From positions 13,328,077-13,392,076 of the forward strand of contig NC_092582.1 of assembly GCF_037975245.1 (NCBI RefSeq): a DNA stretch of 64,000 nt, read 5' to 3'. The stretch comes from Apostichopus japonicus. Its lineage: Eukaryota > Echinodermata > Holothuroidea > Aspidochirotida > Stichopodidae. Position 1 is the stretch's first letter. Each line of letters begins with the position of its first letter. A model generated the notes under the pieces. It searched no databases, was not told the origin of the DNA, and saw nothing but the letters and a program-made list of their open reading frames with translations. Position numbers and translations under genes: made by a program. Of this stretch, positions 13,273-25,280 are shown in pieces.

Positions 13273-14373
13273 TTCCTGTAATATCCCTACCCTATAATAT
13301 CCCTTGCATAAATATCCCTTCCATATAATATCCCTTCCTTATAATATTCCTTCCTTACATAATATCCCTTCCTTTTATAATATCCCTACCCTATAATATC
13401 CCTTGCATAAATATCCCTTCCATATAATATCCCTTCCTTATATAATATCCCTTCCTTACATAATATCCCTTCCTTACATAATATCCCTTCCTTTTATATT
13501 ATCCCTTCCTTATAATATCCGTTCCATGTCATATCCCTTCCCTGTAACATCCCTTACCCCCCCATTTCACTTCCCTACATTATCCCTTCCTTATATTATC
13601 CCTTCCCTAAACTATCCCTTCCCTATAACATCCCTTCTCTATAATATCCCTTCCCTATAAAATCCCTTCCCTATAATATCCCTTCCCTATAATGTCCCTT
13701 CCCTGTAATATTCCTTCCCTGTAACATCCCATACCCCCCCATTTCACTTCCCTACATTATCCCTTCCCTATATTATCCCTTCCCTATATTATCCCTTTCC
13801 TATAACACCCCTTCCCTATAACATCCCTTCCCTATAACATCCCTTCCCTATCATATCCCTTCCCTATAATATCCCTTCCCTATAATGTCCCTTCCCTGTA
13901 ATATTCCTTCCCTGTAACATCCCATACCCCCCCATTTCACTTCCCTACATTATCCCTTCCCTATAATATCCCTTCCCTATAATATCCCTTCCCTATAATA
14001 ACCCTTCCCTATAACATCCCTTCCCTATAACATCCCTTCCCTATAACATCCCTTCCCTATAACATCCCTTCCCTATCATATCCCTTCCCTATGATATCCC
14101 TTCCCTATAATAACCCTTCCCTATAACATCCCTTCCCTATAACATCCCTTCCCTATCATATCCCTTCCCTATAACATCCCTTCCCTATAACATCCCTTCC
14201 CTATAACATCCCTTCCCTATCATATCCCTTCCCTATGATATCCCTTCCCTATAATAACCCTTCCCTATAATATTCCTTCCCTATAATATTCCTTCCCTAT
14301 AATAACTCTTCCCTACATTATCCCTTCCCTATAATATCCCTTCCCTATAATATTCCTTCCCTATAATATCCCT
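13273..14373. repeat. 16-bp minisatellite with higher-order structure
   Basis: About 1.1 kb of a 16-bp unit, consensus CCCTTCCCTATAATAT, with variants ATAACAT, ATCATAT, ATGATAT and ACATTAT. A variant segment containing ACCCCCCCATTTCAC recurs at about 13556, 13733 and 13926, so blocks of roughly 11 and 12 units were themselves duplicated. The 5' part is more divergent, the 3' part more uniform. The open frame at 13403-13660 is a product of the repeat. Confidence 0.95.
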
Positions 14374-15883
14374 TCCCTCCAATCTCATTCCCTCTTATCC
14401 TCTTCCCCCTCCTTCTCTTTCCGTCCCCCTCTCATTCACGTCCCTTCCCTTCTTATTGTGAGAATTTTAAATATGTATAGTAAATCTTTGAAATAATTCT
14501 AAACAAAAAATTACCTTTTAACCTGATAAAGTTCTCAAATGTCAACCACGCAAAGCGAGAAAAACGTCCGTTAGCAATTATGGACCAGTCTGTGACTTTT
14601 TGGTCATACATTAAAAAAAAACTACAATACTGACGAACCGATTAACGTAAAATATATCATCATGTTCTTTCTTGTGTAAGCGCATATGTGCATTCTGTAT
14701 TTTAAATAACTTTTGTCAATTAGCACTTCTGCCTCTTTGGAAAATTCAAGTTTGTACTTACCCTGTAGGTGTTAGGTAGACTGTGCTGGGATGGGTTGTG
14801 GACTCGGAATCTCCACTAGCACAAATGACTGTGATGAAGCTAATGTACAAGCCTCCAATATAAAATAAAGACTTCATTTTTGTTTCTGTCAAAATTAGCT
14901 TAAAAATAGATCAAGTATTGGTTCTTTAAAATCTTGTTTCTTCGCGTCGGGGCGTTGCTCTGTACAGAATAATGGTATAGCGACTGTCACCGTAAAACCA
15001 CCAAGTATATAATGTAAAGAAGTTAATATTAATAACAGGAAGGTTAGCACTCCAAATGGAGGGATATGTGGCACCAAGCTTGAGCGAACCCTTACCGTAA
15101 GAGTGTCATTCAATACCACCGAACGACCACAAGTTCCTTGAAATAAAAGATTTACAACATCAACAATATATGAAATTGTTGATTCCGTTTATTGCAGAAA
15201 AAAATAATGTGTGAGAAGAAATATGATCCGACCGTACAAGCTATTTTCTTCTCCAGTTTGACACAAAAAGGTCTATTAATAGGCATAAGACATATCACAG
15301 CTTTAGAAGCCTTATTTGATTTATTGCTCAGCATGTACCGGCTCAGAATATCAGGTACGGTGTAAGAACGGTCCAAATTACGAACGATTTTTTGCCCTCA
15401 AGTTTATCGTTGTAAGTACATAAATCCAAGAGTTCAAAAACTCAGTCGCCGCTTGTATTCAATTAATATCGAATGTCTGCTAACATATACTGATATACGC
15501 CAGCAAGGTCTTCTCTAGACATTTAATCTAATAAATAACTCTTTCTTATAGTATACATCCGTTCGTTATATGTATAGACGTTCCTATACATTAATCGTCG
15601 TAGTTTCTCACACGTGGTATTGATCAAAGGTATGATGCGTCTATGCTATTTAGAGAGCACAGTCCAACAACTGAAATTCTCCTATATATCTCACACACTA
15701 TGAGCCGATGGAAGTGAGTTGCGAGCAAAGAGCGCTCTATATCACGCCGTTTATATTATGGTATATGTATAGTAACATTCGGTGCAGTCACATTTATAGA
15801 TGTGCAGGGTCCGTCGCATCTCCGAAACGGAGCTCACCGATAATTAACCACTCAGAAAAGTTGTTGTTACAATGACCTCATAC
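14374..15883. other. Intergenic DNA without a recognisable gene
   Basis: AT-rich DNA next to the minisatellite. Short open frames on the - strand at 14895-15119 and 15152-15376 have no recognisable motif and no clear splice context. It runs into the candidate promoter at 15884. Confidence 0.4.
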
Positions 15884-15964
15884 TACGTCATAAGCGAATA
15901 CTGTGAGGAAAACTCTGATTGGTTGCAAGAAACCAGTAATGCTTATTTGAGTTACCTATAAAAG
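15884..15964 (+). promoter_or_regulatory. Candidate TATA/CCAAT core promoter
   Basis: On the + strand, in order: CRE-like TACGTCAT (15884-15891), an inverted CCAAT box (ATTGG, 15918-15922) and TATAAAAG (15957-15964). The 39-bp CCAAT-to-TATA spacing is close to usual animal promoter geometry and predicts a start near 15987. Downstream, CAGCAG|GTTAG near 16055 could be a weak 5' splice site. I found no coding exon to go with it, so it could drive a non-coding RNA, a gene with remote exons, or nothing. Confidence 0.25.
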
Positions 15965-17563
15965 TTAGGAAATTTCGCGTACGTGACCTTTACCTGTTTT
16001 AGATGATTGGATTTGCGTCTAACGAGATATGGTGTGTGCGTGACAGACTGCAGCAGGTTAGAAATTTATTATTTGTTAATTTTACTCGAGATTACTACCC
16101 AAAGTTCGGTTAGACCAACAGGTGATGTTTTTTATTCTTTAGTATTTTCTCTTTTTGCTGCTCAATTATGGTTGCCTGAATGAGTTTTTCAGCACCAATG
16201 TAGGACAAAGATCACAAGCCTGTCATCTGACAGCAAAATTGAAAGAAAGAATGAAAGAGAAAAATGAGTCGTGACTTCTCCGCTAAAAGTTTGACCTTAT
16301 AGGCAGACCAAGAACTATAAACGTGCATGGATTCCTTTAGGTCTGTATATATTTAGGACTGAAGCGGGCACGTGGGGTGGCGTCCCATAATCTCATGGCA
16401 CCTAGGTTGTGGCATATATCCTTTGTAATCTTATGATATGTAACAAGTGTCTTGTTTATTAACATACATATACACTGGGGTTTTATTTGACGATGTGTAT
16501 TATGTAGTTGATTAAAAGACCACGAAGGGAAGTACATGCACAATGGGTAACATCATGGCACGCCTCATCTTCCTTACTTCTAGCCCCTGGGAGACAAATT
16601 CTCAAACAAAGCAATGTCAATTTATTACAGTACTCCGTAGTATATATCATATTGTGATAATGTGGTCCGTAACCGCGCGCCATATAAGCCTATACTCAGT
16701 CAGTCCCAATATAATAATATTGTAGACAAGGATAGACCGGAAGTTATTGGTGTATACATAGTCTGACGCTAAAAAGCAATTATACAACTGGTCATGGTCT
16801 TTCTATAAATAATTGCTCACATTTAGGTCATTATTTCATTCATATCTATGAAGTGATCAAAAACAGGACGGGCGCCAGAACTGTATTCTGGTACAAAATG
16901 GGAACTAACTTATTTTAAGAGCGATTTAGGCACATCTTGGACACATCAGTATACCTCAGATTCTGTTGACACTGGCGATTTTGCCTTAACCTGGATGGAA
17001 AGAGGTGCTACCTCTAAAGTAACCTTTATACATAGGTACATATGAGGCATACCTCTTCCCTTGGCTTTATACTTCTCCCCAGTGCACCACACATTACGTT
17101 CCTGACTCAAAACTGATTCTGTAACTTGTTTTGATTTTTTCGCATACTTTGGAAATAAATACGACCCGGAGATTGTTATTGAGCATAATCTACTATCAAT
17201 AACAAAATCAATAAGTTAAAAGGGAACAAAACATCTAGAAAGCAACAATAAACCCTAGACGAGTATATAGCCAAATATCAAAACAAAAGGATTTTACGAT
17301 GGGGTTAATAAAATAAAGAAGTAAAATAAACCGTTTCAGAGCATCAACGGACTGCTCTTTTATCAAGATAATTTGACTTGAAGATTGTTTGTCTAGAAGA
17401 TGGAAGTTAAATCAGTTATCAAAGCATAGTTTATAGCTGGGTATTTACATGACGTATAGCGAGTTTCTGTTTATGGCAGTAGTTACTGGACGTCTACAGG
17501 TGTCGAACCACAATTAACATAGCTGCTCCAGTGACTTACGATGACTAACTTCATCACATGATG
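15965..17563. other. No gene recognised downstream of the candidate promoter
   Basis: AT-rich sequence with only short, overlapping, motif-free open frames on both strands (16337-16725). No RNA gene or repeat array was recognised before the SINE at 17564. Confidence 0.4.
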
Positions 17564-17846
17564 TATTAGCTCAGTGTTAGCTCAGTGGTTAACTCAGTGT
17601 AAGCTCAGTGGTTAACGCCGGTGCTTCCAATCATAAGGTCCTAGTTCGAGTCACTCCAAGATTAGTGTATGTCGTCCAGTTACAGAGTTGTTGACAATTT
17701 ACAATTCATAACCATGGATGTTAAATATGAATGTAAGAGACTGACTTCGGTCAGCTTGCGGCTTTGATAAGCCAATGAGGCTTCTTCGCGAGTTCCTGCT
17801 TGCATGAGGATCTAAAATACATACACACATACACACACACATACAT
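17564..17846 (+). mobile_element. tRNA-derived SINE, family 1 copy A
   Basis: The head carries a Pol III A box (TTAGCTCAGTGG type) and a B box (TAGTTCGAGTCACTCC). The body includes ATTAGTGTATGTCGTCCAG, GAGACTGACTTCGGTCAGC and GGCTTCTTCGCGAGTTCCTGC. The tail is a CATACA/CACA simple repeat. Copies of the same family are at 36451-36646 and 53870-54109. This copy has the A-box segment repeated three or four times (17566-17617), a local expansion absent from the other two. Confidence 0.85.
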
Positions 17847-18950
17847 TCCCGAGGTCGCCTGGGGCCAGATAGATGCTTTCGACTGTCATGTCCTAACGAA
17901 CCACCATAACATTGCAGATGGCTAGTATCACAGTGCTTGCAAATTACCCATCATGACAGGTAAGGGATTGAGCTAGAAGAGGTGAAATAATTTATAAAGT
18001 ACCCCCCCACCCCCAATATATACGCCAGCTCTCTATATTCCTGTTTCACCCAGGAATTTCTAAGACGCCTTAATTACCTTAAATCCTCCAGAATATAAAC
18101 CATCAGTAGTTCATTTCATCCTTTTCAGTATCCAAACATAAGATATATATATGATATAACAGAAAACATGCCAAAAAATGTTCACTTCAGTTTATATATA
18201 TGGTGCATTTATGTGGACTTTTAAATTTCGCGACAACGGTTAATTCACATTTCAGGCCCGTGTACTATACGCTAATTGTAGTAAGGTGCAGCTTGTGCAA
18301 CTTCCAATTCGTTCAAGGCAGTTTCATGTCTAATGATATACTGCACTTCTCTCTTACCTGTCTCCAACACATATGCACTCAAACTACCCAATTTATAACA
18401 ACTGGTAACATTCTTGCACTGCGCCCTCAATAACCCTCTGTCCGGTCCACTATCCTCGTCCTTCCGATCCATTATTTCAACCCGTGTAACAAAGTTTGAT
18501 TTCATCAATCTGAAATAACTTTTCTCAGCGTTTTGAGAGGAATTTTTAAGTAAAAAACTCCGACCTCAATCTCTTCACCTACTACAAGGACTGACTAAGT
18601 ATTCATGAAATGGTTTTGCAACATTCTTTTGACTGGGAGACGAAATGGAAATGAACGTTGGCTTAAAACAACAATTTCCGTTGAGTTTTGTCATCTCTCG
18701 ATTTTCTTAGAGAGAAAAATTCTATTGCAATGGCGGTCACTACAACTTTAATATGCTCCCATTTCATGTCAAATAATTAAATTAGGAGAAATTTGTAAAA
18801 GTTCTCAGTTATTTCTTTTATTTTATTTTATGGTAGGCCAATATTAATAAGTAATGGACGAATAATGGTCTAAGAGATTATAGCGCCGTCCCATGAGCCT
18901 TCACTCTGTGACTTACCCGCCACTTTTTCCAGAACGCGTCCTTTGCTACC
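17847..18950. other. Intergenic DNA between SINE and LINE
   Basis: AT-rich with a C-run near 18002-18014 and short motif-free frames on both strands (18200-18508). Nothing supported as coding. Confidence 0.4.
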
Positions 18951-19128
18951 AATACAGTGCTACGAAGCCAATTTCAAATCATAGTGCCTCATCATAAGGA
19001 GTTCATATTCTTTCCGTCCGCCGCCTTAGGCTGGAAACAAATTTTTTCTCTGGTAAGTGAAGTCTTGTTCAATTTTTCATTGTTTAAGAAGCCATTTAGA
19101 ACCCGTAGGGAGGGGCTGTTTTGCCAAT

Positions 19129-20287
19129 ATGGCAACCCCTAACCCACCTATAACTGACCCCCTAGATGACAACCTAAACCTCTTTGATTTCGACATAAAC
19201 GACTGGATCCCTGTTCAAAATAGCAGAAAACGACAGCGCCCTAATTCCGTTGAAGTAAATCCTTCCCCTAACTCCAAGACAACCACCAAAAAATCCACCC
19301 AATCAATCATAGTCTCAGGAATCCTTCCAGAAATATCAAATAACCCAATAATCCTTGCTAAACTGATTAATGAAGAGAAACCAAATGCCATGATACTAAA
19401 CATAAACCGTCTTCGTAGCAACGACATCCTTATTACCCCCCATGACGCTAAATCTGCAAATATCCCACTGCAACCTTGGACTCAAAAGACTAAACTAGGC
19501 AACCCCAAACCAAGAATTCCCCAACAAATAAGACAAAGAAACTTCTCCGTAGTTGCCTGTGGCATTAACCCTGACATCCAAATTAAAGACATTGAACAGG
19601 AATTAAAAGAGCAAGAATACTCACCAATCCAGACAAAAAGATTAATTAGCCGAGCCACAAATAACCCTACCTGGAAGGTAAAAATCACATTTGAGGAAAA
19701 ACAACCACAACAAACTCTTGTCAAACATGGCCTATACCTAGGATACTCTAAACATAAAACTGAGGAATATAACGAACCCCCCCCCCCCCCCAATCACCCA
19801 ATGCTTCAAATGCCAGCTCTTTGGGCATACTCACCACAGCTGCAAAAACCAAACAAGATGCCTAAGATGTGGCGAAAATCACAGGGTCAAAGATTGTCCA
19901 GAACAAAAAGAGAATACCAAATGTGCAAACTGTTCAGGGACTCATGCCGCCCTATACAAAGGCTGCCCAAAATTCAAAGAAGCCAAAACAGAAGCCATTA
20001 ATAAACAACAAGTACAGAGAACTTACGCGAATGTAACCAAAGCTGCCCCTTAAATCGAAATAACAAATAAAATCGCCACTGAAGAAAAACTCAACATTGC
20101 AACATTTGTAATTGAACTAGTTCAATACACCTTCCAAAAAGCCGACATTAATATTAAATCTGAAGACCATGCCAGCTATTCCACCGTGTTAGCACTAAAA
20201 CACCTAAACTTAAACATCCCAAAAACTTTAATTATGGAACGTCTCCATCAACCTTCAATATTTAGCCCTCCCCAATCACCAAAATGA
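19129..20287 (+). pseudogene. LINE ORF1, nucleic-acid-binding protein, broken
   Basis: It starts at the ATG at 19129 (MATPNPPITDP...). After about 200 basic, polar residues the frame breaks at a C homopolymer (19780-19793). In the alternative frame just downstream are three CCHC-type zinc knuckles: CFKC...H...C, CLRC...H...C and CANC...H...C, the usual ORF1 arrangement of the Jockey/I group. A TAA at 20051-20053 interrupts that frame. It then stays open without another stop to TGA at 20285-20287, which overlaps the ORF2 ATG by four bases (ATGA). So there is one homopolymer frameshift and one apparent nonsense change. ORF1 proteins coat the element RNA. Confidence 0.85.
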
Positions 20288-23042
20288 CAAACAACCCCCC
20301 TCCTTCGATTAAGTTCCTCCACCTAAACATAAACAGTATTCTTCCAAAACTAAGTCTCCTACTAAGTGTAATTAACAACCTCTCCCCAGATGTCATTTCG
20401 CTAAATGAAACTAAACTAAATTCAAACTCCCACCTGAACATCCCAGGTTACCAAACTTTTAGAAACGATATCTCCCGCTCTAGGGGAGGAGTACTTATAG
20501 CTGTAAAAAATGATCTCAAAGCCACTCTCCTCTCTAACCCAACCCAAACAAATAATCAAATAATTGAAATCGTACTCGAAAGAGATAATAAACCTCTCCA
20601 CATTATTAGCTATTATAGTCCCCCAAAAGAGCCCATATCAACTGATATCATAAAAAAATGTTCTAACAAAAATACAATTCTACTAGGAGATCTAAACGCC
20701 CACCACATCATTTTTGGCAGCTCCAAAATTACTGAAAAAGGCATATCCCTCTTGGAAACGTGTGATAAACACAACTTAACAATAATTAACCAAAATACCA
20801 AAACTAGGAAAAACCCAATAAACAATAATACTGAACTACTGGACTACGCCATAACCTCAAACCACCTCGCAACTAAAACTCACTCGATTCAAATCCTAGA
20901 AGATGACCTAATTAGTGACCATTTTCCACTCCTCTTTGAGCTAGACTTAAACCTCAATCGCATTCAAAATAACGATTTAACGTATAACTACAATAAAACA
21001 GACTGGACAACATTTAAAGAGGAACTCGTAACATATAACACTATCCCCAATTACAAAAACCACAACAACGAGCTAAATTATATTGACAACTATACTGTGA
21101 CAGCATTGCCCAACATATCTTCAATACCTTCAAAAAACACTGTCCATTAAAAACAAAACAAAACAGAAATCGAAAACTTAATAAAAGGAATATTCTTACA
21201 CTAATTAAACTCAGACGCCGCCTACGTAGAACCTATATGATCTCTCGAGATCCAACCCCAAAAAAGCCAAATTAACCAACTTAAAAAACAAATAAATAAA
21301 CAAATATTGGCGGACGACCAAAAACGAGTCCAAAACAATTGCGATTCAATCATTAATGACAAAAACCCGAAACACTTTTGGAAAAACTTAAAAAATATCA
21401 TAAACCCCATTATAACCCCAAACACAGGTAATTCAGACCAAGGCATTAGAGATGATGCAGGTAACCTGATTACAAATACTCAAGACCAAATTAAGCTAAT
21501 TGAATCACACTTTAAAAATATTTTTAATATCTTCGATGGCCCCCCTTACGATAACAGTTTCAAACAAGAAATAGACCAAACAATTATCAGAAACGCAACC
21601 AGCTTTACCCCAAACCCCTTAGGATATCTCAACGATAACATCCCCCCACTAGAAAAAATAGACATAAACGATTGGTATAGCGCCACAAAAAAATGCAAAA
21701 ATACCTCCTCCCCTGGTCTTGACAATATTAACTACCTAATGCTTAAAAAATCCCCACCAATTTTCATTAACTCTCATATTATCTCTCTATTTAACGATTT
21801 ACTTAGACTGGGCTATTTCCCAACACCGTGGAAATACGCAAAAATGATTCTAATACCTAAACCAAATAAAGACCGCACCAAAATCCAAAACTACCGCCCA
21901 ATCAGTCTCCTCCCAGCCTTAGGCAAGATTTTTGAAAAAATAATAGATAACCGCACTAGAACTCACCTAGAACTAAATGATCATTTCTCCCCATCTCAAT
22001 CAGGTTTCCGTACAAACAAATCTACAATAAACCAAACTCTTAGTCTTTCCGAAGAAATTCGAATCGGCTTCATAAAAAAACATTATACCACTGCTCTCTT
22101 TCTTGATGCCGAAAAGGCGTTTGACAAAACCTGGCACAACGGCATAAGAATTAAGCTTCTTAACTATAACCTTCCCTCCAATTACACCAGACTTCTTTCC
22201 TCTTTCCTTAGTGATCGCAACACAAAAATATACTACAAAAACCAACATTCAAACCCTATTCCACTTCGTGCAGGCACCCCTCAGGGCGCTGTTCTCAGCG
22301 CCCTCCTCTACACCCTGTTTGTAAATGATCTAAACATCCCCCCTCTCTCAAATTGCAACTATAGTCAGTACGCTGACGATATAGCCATCTGGAGCACCAG
22401 TAAAAATATTCACATAACGGAACTAAATCTCAAAAAAGCAATTACACATCTCGAAAAAATGGTGCTCAATGTGGAGAATAAAAATAAACCCCTCAAAATC
22501 GAACTTAGTCAATTTCTCCTTCAAAAACTCAAAATACCGTAACCATATTTCCAAAATTAATCTTTTTAACACCCCAATCACTGCCTCTCCCAATGCAACC
22601 TTCCTCGGTATCACTTTTGATAGTAAATTATCCTTTAAACTACACTGTATTAGAACTGCAGGACGCTGCTGGTCCCACCTTAAATACATCCAAATCCTCT
22701 CACACAAGTATAATTTCCCTGCGAAAACCACTATCCAAATCTACAATTCCAAAATAAAACCAATTCTCAGTTACGGAAGCATCTCTTTGCTTACCATTTC
22801 AGATTCCAATAATAGCTTATCGACTTGCCCTAAATATCCCTTCTTATGTAGCTACCTCTCACGTTCTCCTCGCAGGAAACACAAAATCTTTATTCACCCT
22901 ACTCGTAGAATTTAATACCAAACTATATAAAAACAACCTAGAGAATGATCCATTGATCAATAAACTCCTATTGAAACATAATGTAGCATTAACTTACTTC
23001 CGAAATAACCACCACATCTCTGTATTCGAACTTCTTACCTAA
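20284..23042 (+). pseudogene. LINE ORF2, endonuclease and reverse transcriptase, broken
   Basis: The ATG at 20284 opens a 288-residue endonuclease frame with APE motifs: N-E-T (residues 41-43, E42 catalytic), RGG (67-69), GDLNAH (135-140) and SDH (211-213). Frame breaks near 21090 and 21265 lead into a 411-residue frame from 21307. This carries the RT motifs NYRPISLLPALGKIFE, QSGFR, LDAEKAFDKTWH, GTPQGAVLS and YADD. A further break in an A-run near 22465 passes to a frame at 22469-22915 (WRIKINPSKS, the RT thumb region), with more breaks before a plausible end at 23040-23042. All catalytic residues I could check remain. Damage is by indels, mostly at homopolymers. Confidence 0.88.
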
Positions 23043-23352
23043 AGCCTCACCCCTTTAGAAAGTCCATTTCCTAAGAGGGGCTAGCCCCCAAATTCCAGGT
23101 GTACTTATACACTAAGTACAATTCATAAATTCCAACTAAGCAATCCCATCTACTTAGAAATTCCTCCCCCTTTAGTAATCCCTACCTAATTGGCTCTTCA
23201 GTTCCGACCTCCTGTTTATTTATGGCTTCTTTACAATGTTAATTGAACAATAATTCACTTCTCAGCATCTCCCTGTTTAAATAATAGACAACTTTCCCTA
23301 GAAAAAAAAAGAAAAATATGTCTATTGTACAAAATTTAAATATTATCCCCCG

Positions 23353-23385
23353 TAGGACCTCTTGCGAGGTCGAACAGGGGTAAAC
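23353..23385 (+). other. 3'-UTR stem-loop of the LINE
   Basis: GACCTC-TTGC-GAGGTC forms a perfect 6-bp stem with a 4-nt loop, flanked by CCCC and GGGG that could extend the pairing. Terminal hairpins of this sort act in several non-LTR families as the recognition site for the element's own reverse transcriptase; here that role is inferred. Confidence 0.55.
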
Positions 23386-23400
23386 TCCTTTATTGTTGGA

Positions 23401-24967
23401 CTAAGCGAAATGTTACATTCAAGTGAAAGCAACACATCTGTTCATTTGATGAAAAATTAGACTTACTTTAATCAAATGTTGTTATGACATTTCATATTAC
23501 ACTGAATGGGTTTGGTAAAATTGCTTAAGACTATACATAAAAGCAAAAGGTTGTCGAACCGATTTCAATAAAATACAGGTTGCGGAAGTTGCATCATCTT
23601 GCTGCAATTTGTTAATTAATAAAAACCCTCAAATTTTGATGGATTTATTTTTTCTCCTCACATGTCACTAGTCTGTACATTACCAGTACTTAAGAATTGC
23701 TGTTAGATCTGTTTCTTGCTACTTCGTGAAATTGAATTGTTAAAATTCTATAGAATTATTTGAAGTACCTAATGAAAACTATTCAGTGGATCTGTTTGTA
23801 AGACCTCTGATGATGGGGTGGGTAGCGTTCATTGGGCTACAGTCTCTGCTCCGGGAGGGGGGGGGGGGAGAACTCAGAATGAGCAAAGCAGCGATGGCAT
23901 TCACCTCCCTTATGGTACGTTTAACGGTCTCCTACTCTGTGCCTGTGAAATATTATTCTTAATATATAGTAGTGACGTAATTGGATAGTGATTTTGATGA
24001 CTTCCGCCCATATATTTATATGAAAAATAAGACTAACCATAATGTAGGCATAATGGGTCTCATTATTATCACTCCGATCCCATAGGGTGTCGCACCCATC
24101 ATACATAACTTTATCGTTAGCAAGCAACAAAATTAAGTCGCAGCCTATACATGATCTTCACATGATTGTAAGTAATCAGGTTCATTGTCCTGGTATAGGG
24201 CTTAGGAAGTGGGCGAAGCAAGGGAAACACACTCATGGAAGTGTATCATTTCTGGTACTTGTGTATCACCTGTTTCTTTAAGCATCACGTGATCAGTGAG
24301 ACGTTACTTCTGCTTAATCGTTGGTAACAAGTGACACAAAAGCAGAGTCTTTGGATAAAGAGTGTCTGTTAAAGCTATTGTTAAAGGCTTAGTTTGCTGT
24401 CTTTATGTACCTTAAACAATGCAGAAAGTTTTTTTGTTTGTTTAAGTTCTACGAATTCACTGTAGTTTGATATATTTTACATGGCAAACCATAGGAAAGA
24501 CGCTAACTGCATCGCGTATGTAATTAAGTAACATCGTTTCCAATCAATGTGTATATATGGTACATCCCAGGGATTGTGGCAAACTTCACACAAAATACAG
24601 CTTCAGATGATATACGCTTATATTAATGGGCACGTTGTAAAACGTTTGCTTTGGTGCTTACAAATGTGATTAAGACTTATATGCATAGAAAGGTACGGTT
24701 ATTTTAATTAATGTTGAACTGAGACCACTAAATCAAATATGTTGTTAATAACACCAATCGAATGAACTTGGTTTATTAGCTTCTCCTGTTCTTATGTAAA
24801 TCATTGGTTAACTCATTACCCGTGTACTAATTCATGTTTAACGCATTAGTTTAGATAATACTGTATCCTTCCGTTACAAAGTAATCTACTTAATTGCGTT
24901 TGAAGGCTCTCATATGCGTTTGTATTTGAATGGTGTAAAGGTTGTGGTTTGTACTCATGTTCTAGAG
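23401..24967. other. Intergenic DNA without a recognisable gene
   Basis: AT-rich, with a G-run near 23859-23870. Open frames at 23921-24281 are short and overlap on opposite strands. No supported gene or RNA. Confidence 0.45.
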
Positions 24968-25280
24968 CAGGGTTGTCCAACCTTTTGCAGAGGCGGGCCA
25001 CATGGAATGATTTTGATGAAGGAGGGGGCCGCTTGAATTTATTTTCCTTCCTGATAAAACAGATGAATAAAGTTCAGCCCCCCCCCCCACTCTCCGGTGA
25101 GACTGACCTGTATGCAGTTTTATGGACCCAGAAAGTTCGAATGATTGATTATATAGCTTCAAATTGTTATCAATAAATCTGCTTACTAAAATTTCGCACC
25201 GTAGAGCATCTCTGGCGGGCCGGATGCAACCCTGCAGCGGGCCGGACTGTGGCCCGCGGGCCGTAGGTTGGACAACCCTG
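24968..25280. mobile_element. hAT-type MITE with perfect 8-bp target duplication
   Basis: A 313-bp element bounded by CAGGGTTGTCCAACC and its exact inverse GGTTGGACAACCCTG (15-bp terminal inverted repeats). It is flanked on both sides by TTCTAGAG (24960-24967 and 25281-25288), a perfect 8-bp duplication as made by hAT transposases. The subterminal regions are GC-rich (GGCGGGCCACATGG left, GGGCCGGACTGTGGCCCGC right), the middle AT-rich with a C-run. There is no coding frame, so it is non-autonomous. The intact duplication points to a fairly recent insertion. Confidence 0.93.

Larger units (their letters stand above)
19000..23400 (+). mobile_element. Jockey/I-type LINE retrotransposon, decayed
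   Basis: A near full-length non-LTR element on the + strand: short 5' region, ORF1 with zinc knuckles (from ATG 19129), ORF2 with APE endonuclease and reverse transcriptase, then about 350 bp of 3' UTR. The sense strand is strikingly rich in A and C and poor in G, unlike the flanks. The 3' UTR ends with a stem-loop (23353-23370, GACCTC/GAGGTC) just before a CTCCTTTATTGTTGG end, with no long poly(A). The exact 5' end and target duplications could not be fixed by eye. Several frame breaks make it inactive. Clade placement within the Jockey/I group is inference from ORF layout and RT motifs. Confidence 0.92.
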
